From NCBI GenBank assembly GCA_029168955.1, contig JAPDOI010001766.1, forward strand, positions 65,001 to 129,000: a stretch of DNA of 64,000 nt. The letters run 5' to 3'. The stretch is from Aplectana chamaeleonis (Eukaryota; Nematoda; Chromadorea; Rhabditida; Cosmocercidae). Made by a program: the position numbers and the translations under genes. Positions 1 to 12,400 of this stretch are shown here, piece after piece. Each line of letters starts with the position of its first letter. Position 1 is the stretch's first letter. The notes beneath the pieces are model-generated. The model saw nothing but the letters and a program-made list of their open reading frames with translations, was not told where the DNA came from and did not search any database.

Positions 1-530
1 AGAAAGTGTGCGGGACTCGAGTGAGAGTGCGCCGGACGCCGTAGAAAGTGTGCGGGACCCGAGTGAGAGTGCGCCGGACGCCGTAGAAAGTGTGCGGGAC
101 CCGAGTGAGAGTGCGCCGGACGTCGTAGAAAGTGTGCGGGACCCGAGTGAGAGTGCGCCGGACGCCGTAGAAAGTGAGCGGGACCCGAGTGAGAAGGCGC
201 CGGACGCCGTAGAAAGTGTGCGGGACCCGAGTGAGAGTGCGCCGGACGCCGTAGAAAGTGTGCGGGACCCGAGTGAGAGTGCGCCGGACGCCGTAGAAAG
301 TGTGCGGAACCCGAGTGAGAGTGCGCCGGCCGCCGTAGAAAGTGTGCGGGAACCAAGTGCGGAGAGCGCCGGTCGCCGTAGAAAGTGTGCGGGACCCAAG
401 TGGGAGTGCTAGGGGCGCCGCATAAAATGTGTGAGACCCGAGGGAGATCGCGCCGTAGGAAGTGTGTGAGACCCAAAAGGAAGCGTTGGACGCCGCAGAA
501 AACGTGTGAGACTCAAGAGAGAGAGAGCGC
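1..530 (+). repeat. 42-bp GC-rich minisatellite, cut by the window edge
   Basis: Tandem 42-bp units, each a dimer of two diverged 21-bp halves. One half starts GTGCGGGACCCGAG and the other GCGCCGGACGCCG. Units are regular to about position 400 and decay towards 530. In one frame the unit reads VRDPSESAPDAVES, which matches the VQDxSxSVQDVxES pattern of the larger arrays at 6433-14988, 38347-41187 and 48951-51939 and of the arms at 27120-28440. It is therefore a distant member of the same minisatellite family. No gene is called: the open frame follows from a period divisible by three. Confidence 0.9.
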
Positions 531-3500
531 ATTACTTCAGAATCACTATGTGCGTCTAAAAGAGAGCGTACACCACTCCTTTCTTCAGATCCCCTACCCT
601 TCACCACTCATTTCAACTGCTTAGCTGTTTATATGCACTAACTTTTCTAAATCGGGTTTATATACGATGAAAATAAGAGTTAATCAAAATCTGCATCCAT
701 GAAACACAAACATCATTCTACCTCATTTGGCAAAAAAAGTGGCAGGGGGTCGGTTGATCATGAAAACGTTTAGTAAATTCCAAACAGCGGTTGTCCTTAT
801 CATGACAAAAATTGAGATAGTCAGAGGCCAGTTCAGGATCTTATAAAACGGAAGAACGACCGGTGTGTCACGTTACAGATAAGGAAGTAAACGGGCGTAG
901 CAAGGTTTGGAATGCTTTGTGATTTCCCATGGTTTAAGTGTTGCCGCCTAAACCAGCTTATGGGCCGGCGCAGGAAGAAAGAAAGCACCGAGTTATTTGC
1001 CTTATACCCAATATGCCGGCGAAGCCGGGCCCCAGCGGCAGAGGCCGGCGTCAGCCGGCCGACGCCGCTGGTCAATTAATGAAAGTGGAAATAACATCAC
1101 GTATTGTGTCTATGCGAATGTTGTCAACTAAGAGAATTGCAGTCACACGAATAAATGTGTGTGCTTAGTAGGATTTGCGTGATTTGGTTTTTCAATCTGA
1201 CACTCAATTTTTGTTGTTTAATGAACAAGTGCACAGCCAAATCAACGATGAATCATTTCACTGAGTTTTTAGCGCTTCTTTCGAGTTTATTCCCATGCCA
1301 AATCAGTAGCATAAGACATTTCACTTCTTTTAACGAGTTTCTCACGAATGTTTCATTTCCAAATCATACTAATCCGAAGCAAAGCAAAACAGTTAGGTAA
1401 TCGAAATATTTCCAAACCAATTCTATTTTTGAAAATGTATTCATCAATTTCGTAAACAGCCCTGAATTCCTGTCTCAACCTCTTCGAACAGGGTTGCCCG
1501 TTCGATCAATACACATGGTTTTTGAGATACAATCGTACCCTCAATGCGCCATACTCGCAGAAACAAATCAAACGAAGAGGATCAATGCCTTAAATGCGCA
1601 AAATCTACGCTGGCGATGCGTAGAAATGCGCCGGAAATTTCACACTGACGCCAATTGTATGTCTGTAGTGTCTCATGCAAACTGGGGCGTCGACAACAGG
1701 TTGATCCGCCCACCATGAGCCACCGCTGGCCACCGCGCCGATATTTGGCAGGGCCGTGGCCGCTGGTTATGGTTTGGTCGAGCTGTTATACAGCTAGCGT
1801 TTTCGCGCTTTAGATAAAAGGGAAGTATACGACGCATTTTCAGGCATGCTTTAAATGATAGGATGTAGGGCAGCCGGTTCAACTACTTAGGTTTGGGGTA
1901 TAGGCCCCGCCCTGCATCTGGATTCCCTGCCCATCCGTTCGCGGCCCCAGTGGAGGCTGGGCGACCCAGCCGCGACGCGTGCCGATGTGCCGGCACCGAC
2001 GCGTGTTGGTTTACCGACCGCGACATTGAAACATCGAATTGCAACAGCCCAACAACAAGGGCAGAGGGGTCAACGGGCAGGTCTCCGGCTGACGATGTGC
2101 GCGATTTGAGTTGTCAACAGGGAGCGGTCTGTCAACAACTCAAAGGGCTACATGGAAACGAAATCCGCATGGCTACAGTAGAATGAAATATCGAGTTGTG
2201 ACATCAGGTACACTTTTTGAGTAACAGCATATCAGCCGAATCTACCGATATCCGACTCATTATCCGACTCATAGAACATTTCGCTGATTCAGATTTTGAA
2301 TCAAGCGGATTTCGGGGTTTTTCGGTGAATCGGATTCTGGATCACTCGGATTTTGACGTTTTTTCGGTGAATCGGATTTTAAATCATGAAAATTTCGGTT
2401 CATTCGGATGGATATCCGAAAATGAGTGGGTCGGATCCAATGTATAATAGGCAGCTCAGCAGAAAAAGCATTCACCGCACAAAATTTCAGTAGTTGCCTT
2501 GATGAGGCTCAGGTTCCGAAAATTAAGAAGATTTTTTTCAAAGCAGGACCGTTCCGAGAAATAGCAGATTCCTTACTCTCGGAAGCGAATTTTCTCCTAG
2601 ACAAGGCCCAACATTTATTCTCCTGCAATGCAGGGAGAAGCCAAGAAAATTTTCAAAATACTGGATGATCCGAGGGAAGGAAATTTTAGGCCACAAAAAG
2701 AAAATCACATCCCCAGGCTCTTCAGTGGTACAAGGAATGTTGTAATACAAATTTTAATTTTTTTCTGCTCTACACTGAGAAATATTGACGCCACTGCCCC
2801 GCGACTCCCCCGCGACCCTCGACTCCGCTGCAACTCCTCCGCGACCTCTTTTTCAGTTATTCGGATTTCGGTTCGACTCGGATTTGGCGTATTTTCGGTG
2901 ATTTAGGTTTTGGTTCGGTCTTGGGGCTTTGTCGGTGATTCGGATATAGAATCGTCAAAATTTCGAATCCTTCGCAGGATATCCGAAAATATCCGAATAG
3001 GATCCAAAGTATAGTGTCGCTCAGTAACTCACCATTATACATAGGATCCGAATCAACAAAATTTCGCGTATTCGGATTTCAGATGACCCAAAAATCAAAG
3101 GCTCGCGGGGCCCGACCTAAATGGATAGATCAAAAATAACAACATCGGATAATCCGAGTCATTCGGATAGGGGGGCTAATGTAGTCGGGTCTGACTGGGA
3201 CCAATCCGAAAATTACGTTCTTTCGGTGATTCGAATTTTAGATCACTCAGATTTTGACGTTTTTCCGGTGATTCCGAAAATGAGTGAGTGGGATTCATTG
3301 TACTGGGTGTGCGTAAATAAAGTTTAAAATTTCGTAAATCGTAAATCGTAATTACGACAAAACCATCGTAAATCGTAAATCGTAGATCGTAAACAGCAAA
3401 TAATAACAATTACCACTGAAAATATTTTACTATGGTGAAACAAGAGAAACTATGCACCTACCGTCCTACTGGCCACAGTTGCACGTATTAAGCACATACA

Positions 3501-3542
3501 TATTAGATTGCGTTCAGTATTTGTCAGCTAACCACGTCTAAG
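531..3542. other. Intergenic DNA with degenerate CGGAT-rich repeats
   Basis: I see no convincing coding exon. A GC-rich inverted repeat lies at 1032-1071 (CCAGCGGC ... GCCGCTGG). From about 2230 to 3310 there are three diverged copies of a sequence rich in TTCGG, CGGATTT and ATATCCGAA, ending near CCAATGTATA at 2437-2446. The same end sequence closes the palindromic element at 55525-55740, so these are probably older relatives of it. At 3325-3395 there is a short run of CGTAAAT repeats, also seen beside copy A of the large element. Confidence 0.5.
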
Positions 3543-3813
3543 GGGTTTGGTATACTTTGTCGCTTTCATGAGCGACAGGCATGAAATCTAGCACAATTCG
3601 CGGCGAGACCCGCATAGGAGCAACGGCATCGGTTGTCGTAGGAACAGTTATCGCGTGTGAGCCGCAGCGAAATGTCGCGGAGGGCTGACATACTGCGAGT
3701 GAACCGAAGTCTTTCGCTGCAGCGACAGGCTTAGAAGGCGGAAGCTCCACGACAGGCGGTCGCTGTCGTTGTGCAGAGCGACGCGACCGTGTCTTGTAAA
3801 AGTATACCATACC
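3543..3813. mobile_element. MITE-like element, terminal inverted repeat GGTxTGGTATACTTT
   Basis: The left end GGTTTGGTATACTTT (3544-3558) and the right end AAAGTATACCATACC (3799-3813) form a 15-bp terminal inverted repeat with one mismatch. The interior, about 240 bp, is rich in GCGAC/GTCGC and partly self-complementary (GTCGC near 3560 and again near 3770). No transposase is encoded. The superfamily is unknown because I could not settle a target duplication. Confidence 0.6.
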
Positions 3814-4129
3814 TTTGATGGGACCGCCTAACCCAGATTTCTCTGCTTTCCCTTATCACTCATTCCACAACTCCTTCCCAGGTCTTGAAAAATCCGCCAG
3901 CCTGATTCAGCTGTCCGAGTATCTGTTGGGCAACAGGGTTACAATTATACTCCTAATTCCTCTCCCGAAACGCCAACGCCGTTGTGGGCGTTCAAACGAG
4001 CCAAAGTTACCGTATCTGAGCGATTTCTTACGGCCGAATTTTAGAACTACTCTCTTTTGCTAGCGGAACCGCAACACCGATTATACATTCGGTAAAGATT
4101 GCACTGGTATGGAATTCGAGTTCCACACT

Positions 4130-4195
4130 GAAGGTTGGCTCAAACTCGGTGCACGTACGTCGAAAAATTGTGGAACCGTACTTGCGCCAACCTTC
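4130..4195. repeat. Small hairpin with GAAGGTTGG arms
   Basis: GAAGGTTGG at the left pairs with CCAACCTTC at the right. The interior contains ACTCGGTGCACGTA. The same arms with a similar interior occur in the longer hairpin at 53994-54130, and the ACTCGGTGCACGTA word recurs near 27720, so this is a dispersed repeat fragment. Confidence 0.5.
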
Positions 4196-4199
4196 AATA

Positions 4200-5041
4200 G
4201 AGATCGCAAAGTATCAGTCGACCCGTGGCAACTCTGTATTATCTAGAGCCGAGTATCGGTCGCCCAGCGCAAATTATTTTCTCCTATATCTTCTAAATAC
4301 CTTGCAGATTCAAGCTTTATGGTTTATAAACTTTGCCGCTTTGTGTAGTTTAGCTCCCATAGTGGAGGAATGTAGCCAAGTCGCCCCAACATTTCGCATT
4401 TGTTAGAGATAAAGGAAAAGGGCGAAGATGAGCGTTTAAACAAGCGCTCACGCATTTTCTGAGTGTCCGCTTGCCGCCCCTGAGAAGTTAACTGGAGGCA
4501 ACGATTTTGAGAGTCAAACTTCTTGGGTAAAAGAGGACGCCAATCTTGTTGATTTTTGTCGACTCAGAGCAGACATAATCTACTCAAAATGCGGGCCAAG
4601 AGCAGTATTTGAAGCATTTTTTGGATCGCTCAGACTGCTTCGCTCGATGTTTTGGCGCTAATCCAGTAGTAGGAATCACAACAGTTAATCTTCATGAAAA
4701 ACTCGAAAACAAAGTACTCGTGAAGAGTGCTTTCAGACTGCATTTCGTCGTAGGCGACAGCTAGTGAGAAGTGCGCGGCACGCATCGCGGATCAGTTATC
4801 CAGCGCCTCCAACTGCGACCGTGTGCCCCGCTTTGAAATGATAGAATCGCGTCAAAGAATGATAATGGGATCGTGTTGTAGTCACACGCCTGGGTTGGTC
4901 CCATCTCTTTACCAAAAATATTAGTATACGCAAAAAAGAATTAGAGACCGAATTTTAAAACTCAAACCGCAGATTTCATCCACCGTAACACAATGGACAT
5001 GATAGAGTGAAGGAACATCCCATTTACACCCGTGATAAATT
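4200..5041. other. Intergenic stretch, nothing recognised
   Basis: No coding exon, RNA gene or clear repeat could be supported. Short open frames lack splice-compatible neighbours or recognisable protein character. Confidence 0.5.
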
Positions 5042-5286
5042 GTCGGTTGGTGGAATGATATCATGCTCCTTGAGAGGAATTCACTTCGATACTTGTGGAA
5101 TGAGACTCTTCATGACCGTTTGGTGAATTTTGCCGAGAGCAAAAGCAAATTTGCCGAGAGCCACTCGACAAGCAACCCGAAGTGGAAGTCCTTAGTGCCG
5201 CGTTTCAACCGCACGGTCATACGAAACCATATTCCATGAGTATCGTGATGAATTACTTGTGGGGAGCATGATATTACTCCACCGAC
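5042..5286. mobile_element. Palindromic MITE-like element
   Basis: An inverted repeat with imperfect arms of about 80 bp. GTCGGTTGGTGGAATGATAT at the left pairs with ATATTACTCCACCGAC at the right, and the inner part pairs CGATACTTGTGGAATGAG with the CCATGAGTATCG region. It is non-coding. Confidence 0.6.
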
Positions 5287-5361
5287 CTACGCTTCATCAT
5301 ACTCGAACGCTAACGTCGGACAGGTAACGAAATTCTCATGCCGTAAAATAGCATGTTTTAT

Positions 5362-5626
5362 TGTGTCGATTGCGTCCAACACTACTCATTCTACGACATC
5401 ATGGAAAAAAATTCACAGCAACGTTCTTTCAACTTGCGTGTACACACCGAAACTCAGCCTAAATTGGAAATGCCTTGTCGTTTCAATCTCCTTATACGTA
5501 AATTATCATGTAAATTCTGTTCTCTTCTAAAATAAAACAAGGAAGTCCAGGAGTGCATTCTTCAAGGTAGCAAAAATTTCCATGGTGTCGTAGAATGAGT
5601 AGAGTTGGACGCAATCGACACAACAG
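5362..5626. mobile_element. Palindromic MITE-like element
   Basis: Arms of about 45 bp. TTGTGTCGATTGCGTCCAAC at the left is mirrored by GTTGGACGCAATCGACACAA at the right, and the inner arm pairs CTCATTCTACGAC with GTCGTAGAATGAG. The centre is AT-rich. There is no coding content. Confidence 0.7.
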
Positions 5627-5779
5627 AAGTGGATTAGAGCAGGTCAGTTAGAGATATCTTGTTATCAATTTCCATTGCATATATTTTTATTTACGAAAAA
5701 TTACGATTTACGGTCCAAAATATCGTGAATCGTGAACCGTAATTACGAGTCTAAAAAACACCGTAAATCGTGAAATTGT

Positions 5780-5800
5780 GGTGAGCGCGAAGCGCTCACC
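5780..5800. repeat. Terminal hairpin of copy A
   Basis: GGTGAGCGC and GCGCTCACC form a perfect 9-bp stem with a GAA loop, five bases inside the element end. Identical hairpins lie at 37676-37696 (copy B) and 52583-52603 (copy C). It is followed directly by AGGATTTGGCTTTG. The same word, with one change, occurs inverted about 36 bp from the opposite end. Confidence 0.9.
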
Positions 5801-5987
5801 AGGATTTGGCTTTGATCTCTTCCCGCGCGGATGCCCTACAATGAGATCACCTATTCATACCGTCAACAGAGGTATGAGCTGTACACTATTCGACGCGCTG
5901 CAAGAAATTACATATGTGTGCAACTTTTCATCCCAATTGGTCCCCGCTTTCTGAAGTTATGACCTCTCAAAGTACGCAAAAACGTTC

Positions 5988-6053
5988 TCCACCACCGCCT
6001 CCGCCTCCGCCTCCGCCTCCGCCTCCGCCACCGCCTCCGCCTCCACCTCCGTC
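5988..6053 (+). repeat. CCTCCG microsatellite in element leader
   Basis: A run of CCTCCG/CCGCCT hexamers. The equivalent tract is at 37886-37967 in copy B and, on the other strand, 52317-52393 in copy C, with a different length in each. It would read as polyproline in one frame and polyglycine in another. Neither has a plausible gene context. Confidence 0.9.
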
Positions 6054-6272
6054 CGTCGAAAACCATTTTTTTGGAAGGCGTGGACCAAATCGCTCGAAAA
6101 TTTGTGACTAGATGTAATAGACCACGGGAATGACGAAAATAATTGTCAGAACTCACCATAATGACTTCTGGGCCCCTAACGGGCGTTTGAAACTCGGAAA
6201 CCGGCCTCTCAAGATTAGTTTATAAAAATGACGGGTTTTTCGTTATCAGTCATTGTTTTCTTAGAGACTCCA

Positions 6273-6280
6273 TATAAATA
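6273..6280 (+). promoter_or_regulatory. TATA box facing into the minisatellite
   Basis: TATAAATA lies about 100 bp before an ATG in good context (ACCATGCG at 6374) and about 160 bp before the array. It is conserved in copies B (38186-38193) and C (52094-52101, minus strand). Transcription from here would read the array in the VQD sense. Promoter activity is inferred from motif and position only. Confidence 0.45.
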
Positions 6281-6432
6281 CCTTGCTCTCTAGGGTGGTG
6301 TACTCTAAACGTCCGGCTTGGAACAGGACGCTATGCGGAAGGGTTGTTTTTGAGCGTGGCGCGTGTTTGTACCATGCGCACCAAAGATAAGAAGTCGTCG
6401 CAGGGTGTGCTGAAGTGTCGGTTGACTATGCG

Positions 6433-9400
6433 AGACCGCAGTAGGAGTATGCAGGACGTCGTGGAACTACAGCAACCCCTCAGTAGGGGTGTGCAGGACG
6501 CCGTTGAATGTGTGCAGGACCTCAGTAGGAGTGCAGGACCTTAGTAGGAGTGTGCAGGACATCATGGGACCTGTGCAGGACCCCAGTAGGGGTGTGCAGG
6601 ACGTCGTAGAATGTGTGCAGGACCTCAGTAGGAGTGTGCAGGACCTTAGTAGGAGTGTGCAGGACATCATGGGACCTGTGCAGGACCCCAGTAGGGGTGT
6701 GCAGGACCTCAGTAGGAGTGTGCAGGACATTTTGGGACCTGTGCAGGACCCCAGTAAGGGTGTGCAGGACGTCGTAGAATGTGTGCAGGACCTCAGTGGG
6801 AGTGTGCAGGACCTTAGTAGGAGTGTGCAGGACATCATGGGACCTGTGCAGGACCCCAGTAGGGGTGTGCAGGACCTCAGTAGGAGTGTGCATGACATTA
6901 TGGGACCTGTACAGGACCTCAGTAGGAGTGCGCAGGATATCATGGAACGTGTGCAGGACCCCAGTAGGGGTGTGCAGGACGTCGTAGAATGTGTGCAGGA
7001 CCTCAGTAGGAGTGTGCAGGACCTTAGTAAGAGTGTGCAGGACATCATGGGACCTGTGCAGGACCCCAGTAGGAGTGTGCAGGACATCATGGAACCTGTG
7101 TAGGACCCCAGTAGGGGTGTGCAGGACATCGTAGAATGTGTGCAGAACATCAGTAGGAGTGTGCAGGACATCATGGGACCTGTGCAGGACCCCAGTAGGG
7201 GTGTGCAGGACGTCGTAGAATGTGTGCAGGACCTTAGTAGGAGTGTGCAGGACATCATGAAACATGTGCAAGACCCCTGTAAGGATGAGCAGGACTTCAT
7301 GGAATGTGTGCAGGACATCAGTAAGAGTGTGCAGGACATCATGAAGCGTGTGCAGGACCCCAGTAGGGTTGAGCAGGACGTCATGGAATGTGTGTAGGAC
7401 CTTAGTAAAATTATACAGGACATCATAGAACGTGTGCAGGACCCCGATAGGGGTGTGCAGGACATCATGGAATGTGTGCAGGACCTTAGTAGGAGTGTGC
7501 AGGACATCATGAAACGTGTGCAAGACCCCTGTAAGGATGATCAGAACTTCGTGGAATGTGTGCAGGACATCAGTAGGAGTGTGCAGGACATCATGAAGCG
7601 TGTGCAGGACCCCAATAGGGGTGTGCAGGACATCATGGAATGTGTGCAGGACCTTAGTAGGAGTGTGCAGGACATCATGAAACGTGTGCAAGACCCCTGT
7701 AAGGATGATCAGAACTTCGTGGAATGTGTGCAGGACCTTAGTAGGAGTGTGCAGGACATCATGGGACCTGTGCAGGACCCCAGTAGGGGTGTGCAGGACG
7801 TCGTAGAATGTGTGCAGGACCTTTGTAGGAGTGTGCAGGACATCATGAAACGTGTGCAAGACCCCTGTAAGGATGAGCAGGACTTCATGGAATGTGTGCA
7901 GGACATCAGTAGGAGTGTGCAGGACATCATGGAACCTGTGCAGGACCCCAGTAGGGGTGTGCAGGACGTCGTAGAATGTGTGCAGAACCTCAGTAGGAGT
8001 GTGCAGGACATCATGGAAACGTGTGCAAGACCCCCTGTAAGGATGATCAGAACTTCGTGGAATGTGTGCAGGACATCAGTAGGAGTGTGCAGGACATCAT
8101 GGGACCTGTGCAGGACCCCAGTAGGGGTGTGCAGGACGTCGTAGAATGTGTGCAGGACCTTAGTAGGAGTGTGCAGGACATCATGAAACATGTGCAAGAG
8201 CATCCTGTAAGGATTAGCAGGACTTCATGGAATGTGTGCAGGACATCAGTAGGAGTGTGCAGGACATCATGAAGCGTGTGCAGGACCCCAGTAGGGGTGT
8301 GCAGGACATCATGGAATGTGTGCAGGACCTTAGTAGGACTGTGCAGGACATCATGAAACGTGTGCAAGACCCTGTAGGGATGATCAGAACATCGTGGAAT
8401 GTGTGCAGGACATCAGTAGGAGTGTGCAGGACATCATGAAACGTGTGCAAGACCCCTGTAAGGATGAGCAGGACTTCATGGAATGTGTGCAGGATCTCAG
8501 TAGGAGTGTGCAGGACGCCGTAGAATGTGTGCAGGACCTCAGTAGGAGTGTGCAGGACCTTAGTAGGAGTGTGCAGGACATCATGGGACCTGTGCAGGAC
8601 CCCAGTAGGGTGTGCAGGACGTCGTAGAATGTGTGCAGGACCTCAGTGGGAGTGTGTGCAGGACCTTAGTAGGAGTGTGCAGGACATCATGGGACCTGTG
8701 CAGGACACCAGTAGGGGTGTGCAGGACCTCAGTAGGAGTGTGCATGACATTATGGGACCTGTACAGGACCTCAGTAGGAGTGCGCAGGATATCATGGAAC
8801 GTGTGCAGGACCCCAGTAGGGGTGTGCAGGACGTCGTAGAATGTGTGCAGGACCTCAGTAGGGAGTGTGCAGGACCTTAGTAAGGAGTGTGCAGGACATC
8901 ATGGGACCTGTGCAGGACCCCAGTAGGAGTGTGCAGGACATCATGGAACCTGTGCAAGACCCCCAGTAAGGGTGTGCAGGACATCGTAGAATGTGTGCAG
9001 GACCTTAGTAGGAGTGTGCAGGACATCATGGGCCCTTTGCAGGACCCCAGTAGGGGTGTGCAGGACGTCGTAGAATGTGTGCAGGACCTTAGTAGGAGTG
9101 TGCAGGACATCATGAAACATGTGCAAGACCCCTGTAAGGATGAGCAGGACTTCATGGAATGTGTGCAGGACATCAGTAGGAGTGTGCAGGACATCATGAA
9201 GCGTGTGCAGGACCCCAGTAGGGTTGAGCAGGACGTCATGGAATGTGTGTAGGACCTTAGTAAAATTACACAGGACATCATGGAACGTGTGCAGGACCCC
9301 AATAGGGGTGTGCAGGACATCATGGAATGTGTGCAGGACCTTAGTAGGAGTGTGCAGGACATCATGAAACGTGTGCAAGACCCCTGTAAGGATGATCAGA

Positions 9401-12400
9401 ACTTCGTGGAATGTGTGCAGGACATCAGTAGGAGTGTGCAGGACATCATGAAACGTGTGCAAGACCCCTGTAAGGATGATCAGAACTTCGTGGAATGTGT
9501 GCAGGACATCAGTAGGAGTGTGCAGGACATCATGAAACGTGTGCAAGACCCCTGTAAGGATGATCAGAACTTCGTGGAATGTGTGCAGGACATCAGTAGG
9601 AGTGTGCAGGACATCATGAAACGTGTGCAAGACCCCTGTAAGGATGATCAGAACTTCGTGGAATGTGTGCAGGACATCAGTAGGAGTGTGCAGGACATCA
9701 TGAAACATGTGCAAGAGCCCTGTAAGGATGAGCAGGACTTCATGGAATGTGTGCAGGACATCAGTAGGAGTGTGCAGGACATCATGAAGCGTGTGCAGGA
9801 CCCCAGTAGGGTTGAGCAGGACGTCATGGAATGTGTGTAGGACCTTAGTAAAATTACACAGGACATCATGGAACGTGTGCAGGACCCCAATAGGGGTGTG
9901 CAGGACATCATGGAATGTGTGCAGGACCTTAGTAGGAGTGTGCAGGACATCATGAAACGTGTGCAAGACCCCTGTAAGGATGAGCAGGACTTCATGGAAT
10001 GTGTGCAGGACATCAGTAGGAGTGTGCAGGACATCATGAAGCGTGTGCAGGACCCCAGTAGGGTTGAGCAGGACGTCATGGAATGTGTGTAGGACCTTAG
10101 TAAAATTACACAGGACATCATGGAACGTGTGCAGGACCCCAATAGGGGTGTGCAGGACATCATGGAATGTGTGCAGGACCTTAGTAGGAGTGTGCAGGAC
10201 ATCATGAAACGTGTGCAAGACCCCTGTAAGGATGATCAGAACTTCGTGGAATGTGTGCAGGACATCAGTAGGAGTGTGCAGGACATCATGAAACGTGTGC
10301 AAGACCCCTGTAAGGATGATCAGAACTTCGTGGAATGTGTGCAGGACATCAGTAGGAGTGTGCAGGACATCATGAAACGTGTGCAAGACCCCTGTAAGGA
10401 TGATCAGAACTTCGTGGAATGTGTGCAGGACATCAGTAGGAGTGTGCAGGACATCATGAAACGTGTGCAAGACCCCTGTAAGGATGATCAGAACTTCGTG
10501 GAATGTGTGCAGGACATCAGTAGGAGTGTGCAGGACATCATGAAGCGTGTGCAGGACCCCAATAGGGGTGTGCAGGACATCATGGAATGTGTGCAGGACC
10601 TTAGTAGGAGTGTGCAGGACATCATGAAACGTGTGCAAGACCCTGTAAGGATGATCAGAACTTCGTGGAATGTGTGCAGGACATCAGTAGGAGTGTGCAG
10701 GACATCATGGGACCTGTGCAGGACCCCAGTAGGGGTGTGCAGGACGTCGTAGAATGTGTGCAGGACCTTAGTAGGAGTGTGCAGGACATCATGAAACATG
10801 TGCAAGAGCCCTGTAAGGATGAGCAGGACTTCATGGAATGTGTGCAGGACATCAGTAGGAGTGTGCAGGACATCATGAAGCGTGTGCAGGACCCCAATAG
10901 GGGTGTGCAGGACATCATGGAATGTGTGCAGGACCTTAGTAGGAGTGTGCAGGACATCATGAAACGTGTGCAAGACCCCTGTAAGGATGATCAGAACTTC
11001 GTGGAATGTGTGCAGGACATCAGTAGGAGTGTGCAGGACATCATGAAACGTGTGCAAGACCCCTGTAAGGATGAGCAGGACTTCATGGAATGTGTGCTGG
11101 ATCTCAGTAGGGGTGTGCAGGACGCCGTAGAATGTGTGCAGGACCTCAGTAGGAGTGTGCAGGACCTTAGTAGGAGTGTGCAGGACATCATGGGACCTGT
11201 GCAGGACCCCAGTAGGGGTGTGCAGGACGTCGTAGAACGTGTGCAAGACCCCTGTAAGGATGATCAGAACTTCGTGGAATGTGTGCAGGACATCAGTAGG
11301 AGTGTGCAGGACATCATGAAACGTGTGCAAGACCCCTGTAAGGATGATCAGAACTTCGTGGAATGTGTGCAGGACATCAGTAGGAGTGTGCAGGACATCA
11401 TGAAGCGTGTGCAGGACCCCAATAGGGGTGTGCAGGACATCATGGAATGTGTGCAGGACCTTAGTAGGAGTGTGCAGGACATCATGAAACGTGTGCAAGA
11501 CCCTGTAAGGATGATCAGAACTTCGTGGAATGTGTGCAGGACATCAGTAGGAGTGTGCAGGACATCATGGGACCTGTGCAGGACCCCAGTAGGGGTGTGC
11601 AGGACGTCGTAGAATGTGTGCAGGACCTTAGTAGGAGTGTGCAGGACATCATGAAACATGTGCAAGACCCCTGTAAGGATGAGCAGGACTTCATGGAATG
11701 TGTGCAGGACATCAGTAGGAGTGTGCAGGACATCATGAAGCGTGTGCAGGACCCCAATAGGGGTGTGCAGGACATCATGGAATGTGTGCAGGACCTTAGT
11801 AGGAGTGTGCAGGACATCATGAAACGTGTGCAAGACCCCTGTAAGGATGATCAGAACTTCGTGGAATGTGTGCAGGACATCAGTAGGAGTGTGCAGGACA
11901 TCATGGGACCTGTGCAGGACCCCAGTAGGGGTGTGCAGGACGTCGTAGAATGTGTGCAGGACCTTAGTAGGAGTGTGCAGGACATCATGAAACATGTGCA
12001 AGAGCCCTGTAAGGATGAGCAGGACTTCATGGAATGTGTGCAGGACATCAGTAGGAGTGTGCAGGACATCATGAAGCGTGTGCAGGACCCCAATAGGGGT
12101 GTGCAGGACATCATGGAATGTGTGCAGGACCTTAGTAGGAGTGTGCAGGACATCATGAAACGTGTGCAAGACCCCTGTAAGGATGATCAGAACTTCGGGG
12201 AATGTGTGCAGGACATGAGGAGGAGGGTGCAGGACATCATGAAACGTGTGCAAGACCCTGTAAGGATGAGCAGGACTTCATGGAATGTGTGCTGGATCTC
12301 AGTAGGGGTGTGCAGGACGCCGTAGAATGTGTGCAGGACCTCAGTAGGAGTGTGCAGGACCTTAGTAGGAGTGTGCAGGACATCATGGGACCTGTGCAGG

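Noticed and set aside
5914..6111. Polyproline frame and the opposing polyarginine/glycine frames
   Set aside because: Products of the CCTCCG microsatellite, repeated in each element copy with varying length and no gene context.
8941..10638. 565-codon minus-strand frame in array A
   Set aside because: Same artefact as above. The sense and antisense frames overlap fully.
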